Source of the DNA: an uncultured Tenacibaculum sp.
Lineage (GTDB): Bacteria; Bacteroidota; Bacteroidia; Flavobacteriales; Flavobacteriaceae
NCBI RefSeq assembly: GCF_947499065.1
Contig: NZ_CANMMT010000009.1
Coordinates: forward strand, 62,001 to 126,000
Length of the DNA: 64,000 nt
Reading direction: 5' to 3'
Made by a program: the position numbers and the translations under genes. Positions 36,592 to 45,535 of the stretch are shown here, piece after piece (within the stretch, counting starts at the first letter, position 1; the number at the start of each line of letters is the position of its first letter). The notes below the pieces were generated by a model. The model did no database searches, had not been told where the DNA came from, and worked only from the letters and a program-made list of their open reading frames with translations.

Positions 36592-37197
36592 TTAAGTGTT
36601 CTCTTCAAATTCAGGACAATCTAATCGTATTTCTGATTTTAATAATTTCTTATTCAATAAATTACAATAATGCGAATCTTGTTTTTTCTCATAGAATTTG
36701 CAGCCATAACAAGTTCGTTGTACACTTAGAATACCATTTTTATTTAACCTATATATCAGTGTACTTAAAGTATCAAATAAGCTTTCCTGTTCTTCTTGAT
36801 TAAAAAGATTTATTTGTTGTTGTAAAGGGTTTGAAAAATCGTGTACTTGTTGTACTATTTCCTTTCCTTTATCTGATAGCATAATAGCATAGCTTCTACT
36901 ATCTGCAGAAGAATAATCTTTAATAATCAGTCCTTTTTTGTCTAATGCTCTTATAGCATCGCTAATGGTAGGTTTTGTTACATTAAACTCTTTAGCCAGA
37001 TGACTTACATTGCACAAGTGTTGTTTGTGAAACGTAATAAAAATAAGTATCTGAATTTGAATAGGACTTAACCCAACCAATTTGGCTTTTTCCCACAATA
37101 AGATTTTAAATACTTCTGAAACTCGTTCTAAACCTGCAACGATTTTACTTGAAATATTATTTTCTTGCTCTTCTGGATTGAAATTACTGTTATTCAT
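36592..37197 (-). CDS. MarR-family regulator with C-terminal cysteine cluster
   Basis: 201 residues from ATG 37195-37197 (MNNSNFNPEEQEN); the longer ORF needs a TTG. Winged helix: LAKEFNVTKPTISDAIRALDKKG and SADSRSYAIML. After this a 45-residue tail carries four Cys in the pattern CxxC-x11-C-x15-C (CYGCKFYEKK, HYCNLL, RLDCPEF), which could hold zinc, an iron-sulfur cluster or redox-active thiols. A copy of the shared 15-bp operator lies 35 bp upstream, so it probably autoregulates along with DUF2024 and thioredoxin-like genes. Confidence 0.85.
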   Translation of the reverse strand: MNNSNFNPEEQENNISSKIVAGLERVSEVFKILLWEKAKLVGLSPIQIQILIFITFHKQHLCNVSHLAKEFNVTKPTISDAIRALDKKGLIIKDYSSADSRSYAIMLSDKGKEIVQQVHDFSNPLQQQINLFNQEEQESLFDTLSTLIYRLNKNGILSVQRTCYGCKFYEKKQDSHYCNLLNKKLLKSEIRLDCPEFEENT

Positions 37198-37231
37198 TGA
37201 AATAGCCTGCGAAGTTTGTTCGACAGGCAAA

Positions 37232-37246
37232 GTTAGTAATCCTAAT
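37232..37246. promoter_or_regulatory. Operator copy 1 for Cys-tailed MarR
   Basis: GTTAGTAATCCTAAT fits GTTAGGAATCCTAAC at 13 of 15 positions, 35 bp before the MarR ATG. An inverted repeat lies just downstream (GCCTG 37205-37209 / CAGGC 37224-37228). Confidence 0.6.
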
Positions 37247-37250
37247 TAAA

Positions 37251-37514
37251 TTAATTACAATTTTCCATTTCTATAATTGTATAGTTGTCTTTTTCTATTG
37301 CAACAACCATTGCTTCTGTGGCTTGCTCAATATGACAAAGACGACATTCGTTTGTAGTTAATTGATTAGTTTTAAAAGGTTTTGTTTTTAAATATTTCAT
37401 ACCATAATTAAATATGGTTTGTTCTTCGGTTATATAATCTGGTACAAGAATATCAAAATGCATTGTTTTACCATCTTCTCTTTGTACATAGGTGTCCCAA
37501 ACTGCTACTTTCAT
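37251..37514 (-). CDS. DUF2024 family protein
   Basis: 87 residues (MKVAVWDTYVQREDGKTMHF ... CRLCHIEQATEAMV ... YTIIEMENCN), matching DUF2024, a small Bacteroidota/Proteobacteria family with CxxC. Starts at ATG 37512-37514 (or the adjacent ATG at 37517), just past the upstream gene's stop, so co-transcribed. Function unknown; Cys motif hints at metal or thiol chemistry. Confidence 0.85.
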   Translation of the reverse strand: MKVAVWDTYVQREDGKTMHFDILVPDYITEEQTIFNYGMKYLKTKPFKTNQLTTNECRLCHIEQATEAMVVAIEKDNYTIIEMENCN

Positions 37515-37518
37515 CATT

Positions 37519-38241
37519 TTACTTTTTAACTTTATAGGGAAGAGATAAATTACCACTTGCTACACTAAAAACTTCATAAACTCCTAACATAGGTAAGTTT
37601 TTATTACTTGTATTTACTTTCATAAACGCAGTTACGCCATCGTAATTGAAATCTGTTTGATTGTTCATACGGTAATTTGGTACTACTACTTTTATAGTAT
37701 TGCCTTTTGTGGTAACTGGATATCCTGGGGAATCCATATACATAGGCATTCCAGGATTTGTTGGTGGTAAAACCACCGTTTTATCTGCTTTTTTAAATTG
37801 TTTAACCGATAAGCCTCCCGCAACCCTTTTGTCTTGGTGTAATATTACCCAATGAGGATGCCAGATAACACCATCGTTATTATAAATTTGATCGTTGTTT
37901 TCATCCCAAAGAGGTGTATCATCAAAATCGGGATGTGAAGTCAAAGCTAATGCTACTATTCCATCTGTTTGATTAAAACCTACATCAGTTGGTTTTAAAC
38001 TCGTTGGGAATACATAGCCTAGTACTGGAGCACCGTCGAGTTGATCATTTTTGATAGGAACTGTTTTTCCTGCTGTTCCATTTACACTTATTTCCCAAAC
38101 CGTGATTCCTAAGCCGGAGTGTTGTGTTACATTGACCTTCTTAATTGCAAAATCGTTGTTATTGTAATTACTCTTTTGAGCACAAGAAATACTAGTACTT
38201 AAAAATAGTATTGCTGTTAGTATTGATAGTATTGTTTTCAT
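37519..38241 (-). CDS. Lipoprotein of unknown function in Cys/thiol unit
   Basis: 240 residues with signal and lipobox (ILFLSTSISCAQKS). Predicted beta-rich: VWEISVNGTAGKTVPIKN, later GVIWHPHWVILHQDKRVAGG. Two His and several Trp in the last could bind a ligand. No family recognised. Operator pair lies 16-50 bp before its start. Confidence 0.65.
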   Translation of the reverse strand: MKTILSILTAILFLSTSISCAQKSNYNNNDFAIKKVNVTQHSGLGITVWEISVNGTAGKTVPIKNDQLDGAPVLGYVFPTSLKPTDVGFNQTDGIVALALTSHPDFDDTPLWDENNDQIYNNDGVIWHPHWVILHQDKRVAGGLSVKQFKKADKTVVLPPTNPGMPMYMDSPGYPVTTKGNTIKVVVPNYRMNNQTDFNYDGVTAFMKVNTSNKNLPMLGVYEVFSVASGNLSLPYKVKK

Positions 38242-38254
38242 ATGATTTGTTTTA

Positions 38255-38293
38255 ATAGTTAGGATTCTATTTTAAATTAGGAATCCTAACTAT
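38255..38293. promoter_or_regulatory. Operator copy 2: overlapping palindromes
   Basis: ATAGTTAGGATTC (38255-38267) and GAATCCTAACTAT (38281-38293) are a perfect 13-bp inverted repeat with a 13-base loop. Inside the right part TTAGGAATCCTAA (38277-38289) is itself palindromic and matches the consensus. May serve as MarR operator and also as hairpin between two genes. Confidence 0.7.
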
Positions 38294-38307
38294 GTGGTTT
38301 AAAAAAA

Positions 38308-38541
38308 TTAGCCTTTTACATCTGCCATGGAAGCTCCAAAGTTAATATGTAAAGTATTTCCTGTTGGTGTTACTAATGCTGGTACCGATTTAACTCCTGC
38401 TTTTTCTGCTTCGGGAATTCTACCTCGGTCTTCACCAATATTAACTATTTCTACATTTTGCTCTCCAACTAGATTAATAATGTCGTGCTCTGCACTGATG
38501 CATACTGGACATCCTGCGTGATAAAAAATTGATTTACTCAT
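38308..38541 (-). CDS. CPVC mini-thioredoxin/glutaredoxin-like protein
   Basis: 77 residues. Active-site motif HAGCPVCISAEHDI near the start, cis-Pro-like SVPALVTPTGN at about residue 54. Shorter than thioredoxins (about 105 aa). Probably reduces or isomerises disulfides in the cytoplasm; first gene of the unit, with an operator 42 bp upstream. Confidence 0.82.
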   Translation of the reverse strand: MSKSIFYHAGCPVCISAEHDIINLVGEQNVEIVNIGEDRGRIPEAEKAGVKSVPALVTPTGNTLHINFGASMADVKG

Positions 38542-38582
38542 ACTGTTCTATTTTTTTATGTTTTTATTGTTTTACAAATATA

Positions 38583-38597
38583 GTAAGGAATCCTAAC
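38583..38597. promoter_or_regulatory. Operator copy 3 for Cys-tailed MarR
   Basis: GTAAGGAATCCTAAC, 14 of 15 positions identical to the consensus GTTAGGAATCCTAAC, 42 bp upstream of the mini-thioredoxin start. Confidence 0.68.
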
Positions 38598-38787
38598 TTT
38601 AAAAGAAATTTCTGTATTTTTTTAAATTATGTACTTATAAGATTTAGTTATTTAGATTTTTTAAAGCTTTAAAATCAGTGTTTTATTTATGGTTGAATAG
38701 AAAATGCGTAGAAGAATATATAAAAGCTTTATTTTTTATAGTAATCTATTTTAGAATAAAATGTGAAAGAATGGAAGAGGTCCAAAA

Positions 38788-38830
38788 AAAGTAAGCACGT
38801 TTGTTTATTGTATACAAACGTGCTTACTTT
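38788..38830 (-). terminator. Strong terminator after the FAD oxidoreductase gene
   Basis: 17-bp perfect stem, AAAGTAAGCACGTTTGT (38788-38804) / ACAAACGTGCTTACTTT (38814-38830), loop TTATTGTAT. On the minus strand the stem is followed by TTTT. Confidence 0.9.
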
Positions 38831-38847
38831 ATTGTTTAAGTAAGATG

Positions 38848-40431
38848 TTATAGTACTTTTTTTAAGAGATTTTTTCCAGTTACAGCTGTGGCTGATAATA
38901 CTCCAGAAAATAAGGCACCTCCTATACCAGCGGTAACAATATCTTGTCCAGTTAAATAGAAATTTTTAATAGGTGTTTTTGGTTTTAAGAAAGGTTGTCT
39001 AAAACGAGAAGGGCTGTGGTCTAATCCGTAAATTTCACCTTTTTGATAGTTTACAAAATGCTCAGTTGTAAGCGGACTAGATAATTCATAATGTTTTATT
39101 TTTCCTTCTACTTGTGGTAGTTGTTTATACAATTCCTTTAAAAGACGTTGAGCTATTTGTTCTTTAATTTCTTCGTAATCGTCACCTCTTTTTTTCCATG
39201 ATGTTCCTTTCCATTTTTCAAACATTTCATAAGGAACAAGGGTAATAATATCAATAGCACTTTTACCAGGATACCTATTTTTCCAATCAGGATCTTTAGC
39301 AGCAGGGAAAGACATATATACTACAGGAAATGGTTTTGATAAATCTTCTAAGTAATTATGTACACAAGTATCGTGATCTTCTTTGGCTGGATATACCCAA
39401 TAATTTGTTTTTGGTATTTGAAGTTCTTCTGGAGTACCTTCTAGTCCTATATATAAACTTACATGTGCTACGGATGGATTAACCGTTTGTAAATGTTTTT
39501 TTAATTGATATTTCTTTACAATACTAGTAGGTAAAAGTTTATTGTAAGTAGTGATGAGTCCGGCATTACTAATAATATTTTTAGCTAAAATTTGTTTACC
39601 ATCTTTCATTTGTACACCTATAGCTTTGCCTTTATTTATAAGAACTTCATCTACCTCTGCACTTACTAATATAGTTCCACCTCCAGCTTCAATAACAGGA
39701 TCTATTGTTTTTACAATTTGTGACGATCCTCCAATAGGATAACTTCCTCCATCAAAATAATGACGTGCTACGGATGCATGCATAGAAAAACTGCTTTGTT
39801 TAGGAGGTAATCCATAATCGCCATATTGTCCTGTTAGCACTTTTATAAGTTCTTCATTATCGGTTATTTCTCGAAGAACTTCATAGGTGGTCTTGTCAGA
39901 ATACTTATAAAATGGTTTTCTCAAAAAACCACCTGCTATTGCATTGGGTATTGTAGAAAGCGTTTTACTTATATAATAGTTTTTACTCGCTTTTACTGCT
40001 TCAAAAACAGTGTCAACATATTTATTAATTGCTTGCTCTTCCTCTGGGAAATAAGCAATTATTTGTTTTTTAAAGTTCTTTACACCTTTTACAAAATCAT
40101 ACTGTTTATTACCAATAATAATTTTATCATAAACATCTCCCATGTCTTCCCATTTTAGGTCGCCATTACTTACATAGTCGAATAGTTTTTTTAAAATGCT
40201 TTTGTCTCGTTGTACATCTCCTATATAATGTATACCGACATCCCATTCATAACCTTTTCGTTTAAAAATATGAGTAAAACCACCAGCTGTATAATGCCTT
40301 TCTAAGACTAATACTTTTTGACCTTCTTTAGCAAGAATAGCAGCTGTAGCAAGCCCGCCCATTCCAGAGCCAATAATTATAGTATCGTATTTTTCTTGTA
40401 GCGTTGGTTTTTTCTTGTAGGATTGAATCAT
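38848..40431 (-). CDS. FAD-dependent oxidoreductase, phytoene desaturase/RetSat-like
   Basis: 527 residues. N-terminal dinucleotide-binding motif (DTIIIGSGMGGLATAAILAKEG) followed by VLERHYTAGGFTHIFKRKG; C-terminal FAD segment FYLTGQDIVTAGIGGALFSG. This is the amine-oxidase/CrtI superfamily, the branch including all-trans-retinol 13,14-reductase. Could act on carotenoids or retinoids; no carotenoid genes nearby. A 17-bp terminator follows. Confidence 0.85.
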   Translation of the reverse strand: MIQSYKKKPTLQEKYDTIIIGSGMGGLATAAILAKEGQKVLVLERHYTAGGFTHIFKRKGYEWDVGIHYIGDVQRDKSILKKLFDYVSNGDLKWEDMGDVYDKIIIGNKQYDFVKGVKNFKKQIIAYFPEEEQAINKYVDTVFEAVKASKNYYISKTLSTIPNAIAGGFLRKPFYKYSDKTTYEVLREITDNEELIKVLTGQYGDYGLPPKQSSFSMHASVARHYFDGGSYPIGGSSQIVKTIDPVIEAGGGTILVSAEVDEVLINKGKAIGVQMKDGKQILAKNIISNAGLITTYNKLLPTSIVKKYQLKKHLQTVNPSVAHVSLYIGLEGTPEELQIPKTNYWVYPAKEDHDTCVHNYLEDLSKPFPVVYMSFPAAKDPDWKNRYPGKSAIDIITLVPYEMFEKWKGTSWKKRGDDYEEIKEQIAQRLLKELYKQLPQVEGKIKHYELSSPLTTEHFVNYQKGEIYGLDHSPSRFRQPFLKPKTPIKNFYLTGQDIVTAGIGGALFSGVLSATAVTGKNLLKKVL

Positions 40432-40574
40432 AGGGGCAGAATAGTTAAAGTTTTGTTAGTTATGGAACTAAATATACATCAATTATTCTTCCTACACCAT
40501 TTCTTAGTATAATCTGTAAATTTTTCTATTTATAATCTTGCAATTTTTTTAGTGTGCTACTTTTTGTAGAATAA

Positions 40575-40894
40575 TTAAATGTGAATTATTAATCTAATAA
40601 TTATGATAGAAATGGGGATTCCTATTGAGTACAACAAGGAGAAATAGAACAAGTTTCTATGCTTCGTAGATATTTTAATTTTTTTGTAATTTTTATAAGC
40701 TATAAAAGCAGTTATAAAGGGGCAAATGAGAATTAAAAAGAAGGTAAGAAGGTAGCTAAAGACGCTAATGCTGTCCATATATTCATTATATCTGTTAAGA
40801 TTATTAATGCTAGAGATATATAACAAAAATAGATGAAGAATATATGGTTTTTATTAGGAGTAATCTCTTCTTTGTTTGACTCTATTTTTTTCAT
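40575..40894 (-). pseudogene. Small membrane protein gene, probably frameshifted
   Basis: An ATG at 40892-40894 lies 2 bp after the upstream gene's stop and opens a 53-codon frame with a membrane helix (IFFIYFCYISLALIIL) that ends near 40733. A second frame (from about 40826; ATG at 40776-40778, MDSISVFSYLLTFF) supplies two more helices and ends at 40575. Together they read as one three-helix protein split by a single-base shift between about 40826 and 40733. A sequencing error is also possible. Confidence 0.5.
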
Positions 40895-40896
40895 TT

Positions 40897-41532
40897 TTAA
40901 TCAAAGATTATTTTTTGAGTGTCTTCAAAAGATAAGTTTAGTTTTATTAAACTTCTAAGTTTAGATAACTCATTTATAATACTTTTTGTAATTTTAGTAT
41001 TAGGAGGAATTGTTTTTACATAAAAATCTTCATGTATTTTATACGTATAAAAGCCATTATTGACTAAGTCAATTTTTTGAGTAATTTTCTGATGATTTTT
41101 ATAATCTTCTATAACGTTCATTGGTATAATGCCAGAACCTTTACTTGAAAATAATCCATAATTTCCATAAATATCTTTAGCAATCCAATCGAATTCAGAA
41201 TTAATAAAATCTAATCGTTGATTTTCTATTTTCTGATTGTTTTTTAAGTATTCTTCTGAACCAATGTAGTTTATTTTTTCTTGAAGTTGTGTGTCTTTTA
41301 GTTTTTCAAGCAGCGAAAGAATAGTTGCTTCATTTTCTGATCTTTCTTTTACTAATTTATTGTTTAGATAAATCCTCCCTGGCATTTTTCCATCAGGCCC
41401 ACTTATTAAAATATTGTGTTGTTGAATATGTATAGTGTATTTTTCATCAATTTCATTTTTACATATAATGGAAACTGATCCACCATCCATCCATCTTTGT
41501 ATTTTGTATGTTTTTATATTATTTTCAATCAT
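40897..41532 (-). CDS. Cytoplasmic protein of unknown function
   Basis: 211 residues from ATG 41530-41532, which overlaps the previous gene's stop (ATGA). Starts MIENNIKTYKIQRWMDGGSV; no domain recognised. Part of a tightly coupled four-gene series. Confidence 0.6.
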   Translation of the reverse strand: MIENNIKTYKIQRWMDGGSVSIICKNEIDEKYTIHIQQHNILISGPDGKMPGRIYLNNKLVKERSENEATILSLLEKLKDTQLQEKINYIGSEEYLKNNQKIENQRLDFINSEFDWIAKDIYGNYGLFSSKGSGIIPMNVIEDYKNHQKITQKIDLVNNGFYTYKIHEDFYVKTIPPNTKITKSIINELSKLRSLIKLNLSFEDTQKIIFD

Positions 41533-42047
41533 AGCCTTTTCCAATATTTTAAATGAAATTGAATTTTATTCCAAAATAAATTCCATTCATGTTTTATTCC
41601 TCCTAGATGCCAATTGATATCGTATTTTTTAATTTTATTAGTAGCATATGGTGGGACTTCTATTTTGCAATGAAGCATAGGAGGGGTATTTTCTATCGTT
41701 TTAAAAAAATCTGTATCTAAAGAAGACTTTAAAAAATACCTTATTTCAATTAATGTATTAGTTTTTTTACTTTGATATACAAAAAGATTTATATCGTACA
41801 AATTGCCATAGATTTCTTTTAATTTTTCTGAGGCTTCTTTTAATGTAACTGGCTTCTTTTTAGAATTTAATATTTTTCGTTCTTTTTGTCGCTGTTCAAG
41901 ATTACTTTGATTGATTTTTATTTCTGATAATATATAACTTGTACGATTAGATATTTTGTTTGAACACGAGTTTCTAGCCATTTCTAGTAAAATGGTAGTT
42001 CCTTCTTTTAATTGTTTTTCAAGGTTTTCTTTTGTAATATTTTTCAA
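41529..42047 (-). CDS. Protein of unknown function
   Basis: 172 residues, TTG start at 42045-42047 overlapping the preceding TGA (TTGA). Lys/Glu-rich helical middle, C-terminal WHLGGIKHEWNLFWNKIQFH. No family recognised. Coupled with both neighbours by 4-base overlaps. Confidence 0.6.
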   Translation of the reverse strand: MKNITKENLEKQLKEGTTILLEMARNSCSNKISNRTSYILSEIKINQSNLEQRQKERKILNSKKKPVTLKEASEKLKEIYGNLYDINLFVYQSKKTNTLIEIRYFLKSSLDTDFFKTIENTPPMLHCKIEVPPYATNKIKKYDINWHLGGIKHEWNLFWNKIQFHLKYWKRL

Positions 42048-42436
42048 TCTATATTATGTTTTTTAAGCTGATAAATTGAAAATAAACCAAGTAATAGCTC
42101 TGCTGTAATTCCAAAAACATAACCATTTGTAGGGATGCCATCTGCAATCATACTTAATCCTCGTCCTGTTGCTAGTGTTAACATAAATAAGATGTTTAAC
42201 TCAGTAGCTCTTTTCCAATATTGGGTTTTCCAAATACCTAAAATCCATACCAATGAAATTCCAAAATATAAACACATAATAGCTTTTAGCATATTTGAAA
42301 GGTCTATTGTATTAACTTGAATATCTAATTGTTGAGGTAGAATGGATGGTGAACCATAGATAATTGCAGTTGGCACAACAATACCTAATGAAATGAGAAG
42401 ATGTAAGTTTTTAATAATCCAATTGTATATTTTCAT
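42044..42436 (-). CDS. DUF4345 membrane protein
   Basis: 130 residues, four membrane helices. MLKAIMCLYFGISLVWILGI and TLATGRGLSMIADGIPTN match DUF4345, a small inner-membrane family of unknown function. First gene of the coupled series 42436 to 40575. Confidence 0.75.
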   Translation of the reverse strand: MKIYNWIIKNLHLLISLGIVVPTAIIYGSPSILPQQLDIQVNTIDLSNMLKAIMCLYFGISLVWILGIWKTQYWKRATELNILFMLTLATGRGLSMIADGIPTNGYVFGITAELLLGLFSIYQLKKHNID

Positions 42437-42446
42437 AGCCTGCTTT

Positions 42447-43379
42447 TTAGTTCCTTAAGTATTTTTGAAACCAATCTAATACTTCTCTGTTTACCTCTTT
42501 TTTATTTTTTGTTAAGCCATGGTTACCTTCTTTATATATTTTTAAGCTATATGGTATATTATATTTATCCAACTCTTTTGAAAGTTTAATTGGATTTGAT
42601 ACACTCACCCTTTTATCAGCATCACCATGTAGTATGAGGAGGGGAATATTTTTAGGAAATTTGTTTGCAAAATATAAAGCTGATCTCTTTTTTAATTCTT
42701 CCTGTTTGTTTTTCCAATAATTTGGAATAAGTGGTGCATATACATTTGTTTCCATTTCAGCTCTATCAATAATTGTTAAATCTGTGGGAGCTCCACCTAT
42801 TATTGCAGTTTTAATTTTACTAGTTTTGGTTAATGACAAATAGGTCATCATACCTCCGCGACTCCAACCATACATTCCAATTCTAGTTGTGTCGGCTTTA
42901 GGGAACTCTTTAACAACTTTGAGTAAGTTGAGTACATCATTAACGTCTTTTCCTCCAAATTCATCTTTTCCTTCACTTTTTCCACTTTCTCTATAATTAC
43001 AACCAATAACAATGTAGCCGTTACTTGTTATTTTAGAGAACATAGGAGGGAAGAAAAGTTTATGTTTTTCTTTGGTTAATGATAAAGCACCAAAATCCCT
43101 ATTTCCTCCTCTGTTAAATATAATTACTGGATATTTTCCTTCTTTTTTGGGAAATGTTGCAAAGGATTGAATTTTTAAACTATCACTTAGGTAAGTAATT
43201 TCATATAATTTTACATTTTGTAAAAATTTAAATTGCGCTTTGAATTGTGTTTGTTCGGCATCTTGAAATAAACCCTTATAGTTTTTCCAATCAATTTTTT
43301 CCTTTTTTACAATTATTGATTCTTGTGAGCTACATGAAATACTAACTATAATTAGTAAATGTAGGATAAACTTTTTCAT
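42447..43379 (-). CDS. Alpha/beta hydrolase lipoprotein (S9-like)
   Basis: 310 residues, lipobox in LLIIVSISCSSQ. Nucleophile elbow GMYGWSRGGMMTYL (Ser), acid region LILHGDADKRVS (Asp) and catalytic His KEGNHGLTKNK. Resembles prolyl-oligopeptidase/dienelactone hydrolase-type exported peptidases or esterases. Ends 10 bp before the DUF4345 gene. Confidence 0.88.
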   Translation of the reverse strand: MKKFILHLLIIVSISCSSQESIIVKKEKIDWKNYKGLFQDAEQTQFKAQFKFLQNVKLYEITYLSDSLKIQSFATFPKKEGKYPVIIFNRGGNRDFGALSLTKEKHKLFFPPMFSKITSNGYIVIGCNYRESGKSEGKDEFGGKDVNDVLNLLKVVKEFPKADTTRIGMYGWSRGGMMTYLSLTKTSKIKTAIIGGAPTDLTIIDRAEMETNVYAPLIPNYWKNKQEELKKRSALYFANKFPKNIPLLILHGDADKRVSVSNPIKLSKELDKYNIPYSLKIYKEGNHGLTKNKKEVNREVLDWFQKYLRN

Positions 43380-43433
43380 TTTATAGCAATTTTTTAATGG
43401 TGATTAAGTTGGCCTAATTAAAATAGTTTTGTT

Positions 43434-43934
43434 TTAATGATGAGTAAGCTTTGTAATTATTGCTTCATGTTGAGGGAATAATTGTATTAATTCTTCTCTT
43501 TTAGGTAAAACAAAATCGTTAAAATCAAAACCAGGCGCCACTGTACAACCTGTAAATGCGTAAGAATTTTCTTTAATAACTTCAGCAGCAAACCAATAGG
43601 TTGCTGGTACAACAAACTGTGGTTGTTCGTTATTTTCTAAATCATTTCCTATCAACACAAAAGAATATTCTCCTTTAGGAGAAATCATATGAAGTTTTAA
43701 GGTAGTGCCTTTGTAAAAGTGCCAAATTTCATCCTGATTTATTTTATGAAAAGCAGAGAATTTATCAGAAGTTAATAAGAAATAAATAGAAGTACTGTAA
43801 TTTCTATCACCAACAAAATCTGAGCTTAAATTTTCATTTTTAATAATTCCGTTACTTCTATAAGTTTCTTTAAAGTAACCGCCTTCTGGATGTTCTGTTA
43901 AATTGAATTTATGTATTATTTGTTGTGCTGTCAT
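43434..43934 (-). CDS. Cupin, DUF985
   Basis: 166 residues: LTEHPEGGYFKETYRS, STSIYFLLTSDKFSAFHKIN, DEIWHFYKGTTLKLHMISP, GCTVAPGFDFNDFVL. DUF985 cupin fold. Role uncertain. Its start overlaps the preceding 60-residue gene by 26 bp. Confidence 0.88.
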   Translation of the reverse strand: MTAQQIIHKFNLTEHPEGGYFKETYRSNGIIKNENLSSDFVGDRNYSTSIYFLLTSDKFSAFHKINQDEIWHFYKGTTLKLHMISPKGEYSFVLIGNDLENNEQPQFVVPATYWFAAEVIKENSYAFTGCTVAPGFDFNDFVLPKREELIQLFPQHEAIITKLTHH

Positions 43935-44091
43935 TTTTTTTCTGTTCGTTTATTTTTTTAATCAATGCTTTTAAACGTTCCTTATTACGTTGTTTTTCAA
44001 GTTTTACCTTGTTTTCTTTCTGTTTCATTAAGCGTGTATGTTTCGCCTTATTAACAGTGTTTTTTGCTTTTCCTTTCCCTTTTTTAGGCAT
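43909..44091 (-). CDS. Small highly basic conserved protein
   Basis: 60 residues, about half Lys/Arg/Gln (MPKKGKGKAKNTVNKAKHTR). Overlaps the symporter stop by 8 bp and the cupin start by 26 bp. Such basic proteins may bind nucleic acid; similar small proteins sit next to this symporter in other Flavobacteriia as far as I recall. Function unknown. Confidence 0.6.
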   Translation of the reverse strand: MPKKGKGKAKNTVNKAKHTRLMKQKENKVKLEKQRNKERLKALIKKINEQKKNDSTTNNT

Positions 44092-45526
44092 TACGAGTTT
44101 GTTTAATAGCTAATAAACCTAAGAAAGTTATTAGTCCGTTTAAGATTAAAACAAAGAATTCAAAATCAAAACTCCATAAAGTATTTGTTAGATAGTTTAT
44201 TCCAAAAGCCAAAAAAGGTGATAAAACACAAACTAGAGGAACTAATTTGTCTTTTACGTTTAGTTTGGTAAATAAACCAAAAGCATAAAGCCCTAATAAT
44301 GGACCGTAAGTATATCCTGCTGCTTTAAAAATATTAGATATAACACTATCATCTGCAATTACATATTTAAAGAATAGTATAGTTGCGATTAAAATAAATG
44401 AGAATAATACGTGTATTTTTTTACGTATTTTTTCTTTTTCCTGTCCGTCTTCTTTTTTATCAATTTCTAAAATATCAATACTAAAAGAAGTAGTTAATGA
44501 GGTTAAGGCGCTGTCGGCACTTGAGTAAGCTGCTGCTATTAATCCTAATAAGAAAAATAGGGAAGTAGCTATACCCAATTCACCACTCATAGCTATACTT
44601 GGGAATAAATTATCTTTATGAGCATCAATACCATTTGAAGCAGCATAGTCGGTTAATAAAACTCCTAGAGCTAAAAAGAAGAAGTTAACGATAACCAATA
44701 CTATGGTAAACCAAAACATATTTTTTTGTGCATCTTTTAAGTTACGACAGGTTAAGTTTTTTTGCATCATGTCTTGGTCTAATCCAGTCATAACAATAGC
44801 TATAAAAGCACCAGAAAAGAATCGATTCCAAAAATAATTTCCTGCTTTAGGGTCGTCAAAAAAGAACATTTTGGATAGTTTATTTTCTGAAATATAAGAG
44901 AATAAACTTTCTATTTGCATTGCATCTTTAATCATTACAATACAAACACCTACGGCAATTAGCATGAATAAAGTTTGTAGAGTGTCAGTCCAAACAATGG
45001 TTTTGATTCCCCCTTTAAACGTATATAACCAAATTAATAAAATAGTAATAGTAACAGTTACCCAAAATGGTATTCCGTAAGCATCGAACAAAATTAATTG
45101 TAATACATTGGCTACTAAAAATAAGCGAAAAGCCGCTCCAACTGTTCTTGATAATAAAAAGAATGAAGCTCCTGTTTTGTATGAATACCTACCAAAACGA
45201 TCTTCCAAATAAGTATAAATAGAAGTTAGATTTAGTTTGTAGTAGAGTGGAAGTAATACCAGTCCAATAACGGCATACCCTAATACGTAGCCGAACACCA
45301 TTTGCATATAACTCATTTGTTGTCCTTCTACCCAACCAGGAACGGAAATAAATGTAACTCCAGAGAGTGACGCTCCAATCATACCAAAGGCTACTAAATA
45401 CCATGGAGAAGAGTTATCTGCTTTAAAAAATGTATTGTTATTTGCCGACTTTCCTGTGATGTATGAGATAAGAATTAATACACCAAAATAGGCTAGAATA
45501 AGGAGTAATATATGTAGTGGTTGCAT
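44084..45526 (-). CDS. Sodium:solute symporter (SSS family)
   Basis: 480 residues, 13 or so membrane helices. FGMIGASLSGVTFISVPGWV with the SSS first-helix motif and the conserved ALTSLTTSFSIDILEIDKK later. Takes up an organic solute with Na+, substrate not evident. A 16-bp hairpin lies just upstream (45536-45579). Confidence 0.9.
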   Translation of the reverse strand: MQPLHILLLILAYFGVLILISYITGKSANNNTFFKADNSSPWYLVAFGMIGASLSGVTFISVPGWVEGQQMSYMQMVFGYVLGYAVIGLVLLPLYYKLNLTSIYTYLEDRFGRYSYKTGASFFLLSRTVGAAFRLFLVANVLQLILFDAYGIPFWVTVTITILLIWLYTFKGGIKTIVWTDTLQTLFMLIAVGVCIVMIKDAMQIESLFSYISENKLSKMFFFDDPKAGNYFWNRFFSGAFIAIVMTGLDQDMMQKNLTCRNLKDAQKNMFWFTIVLVIVNFFFLALGVLLTDYAASNGIDAHKDNLFPSIAMSGELGIATSLFFLLGLIAAAYSSADSALTSLTTSFSIDILEIDKKEDGQEKEKIRKKIHVLFSFILIATILFFKYVIADDSVISNIFKAAGYTYGPLLGLYAFGLFTKLNVKDKLVPLVCVLSPFLAFGINYLTNTLWSFDFEFFVLILNGLITFLGLLAIKQTRNA

Positions 45527-45535
45527 ACCGTTAAA

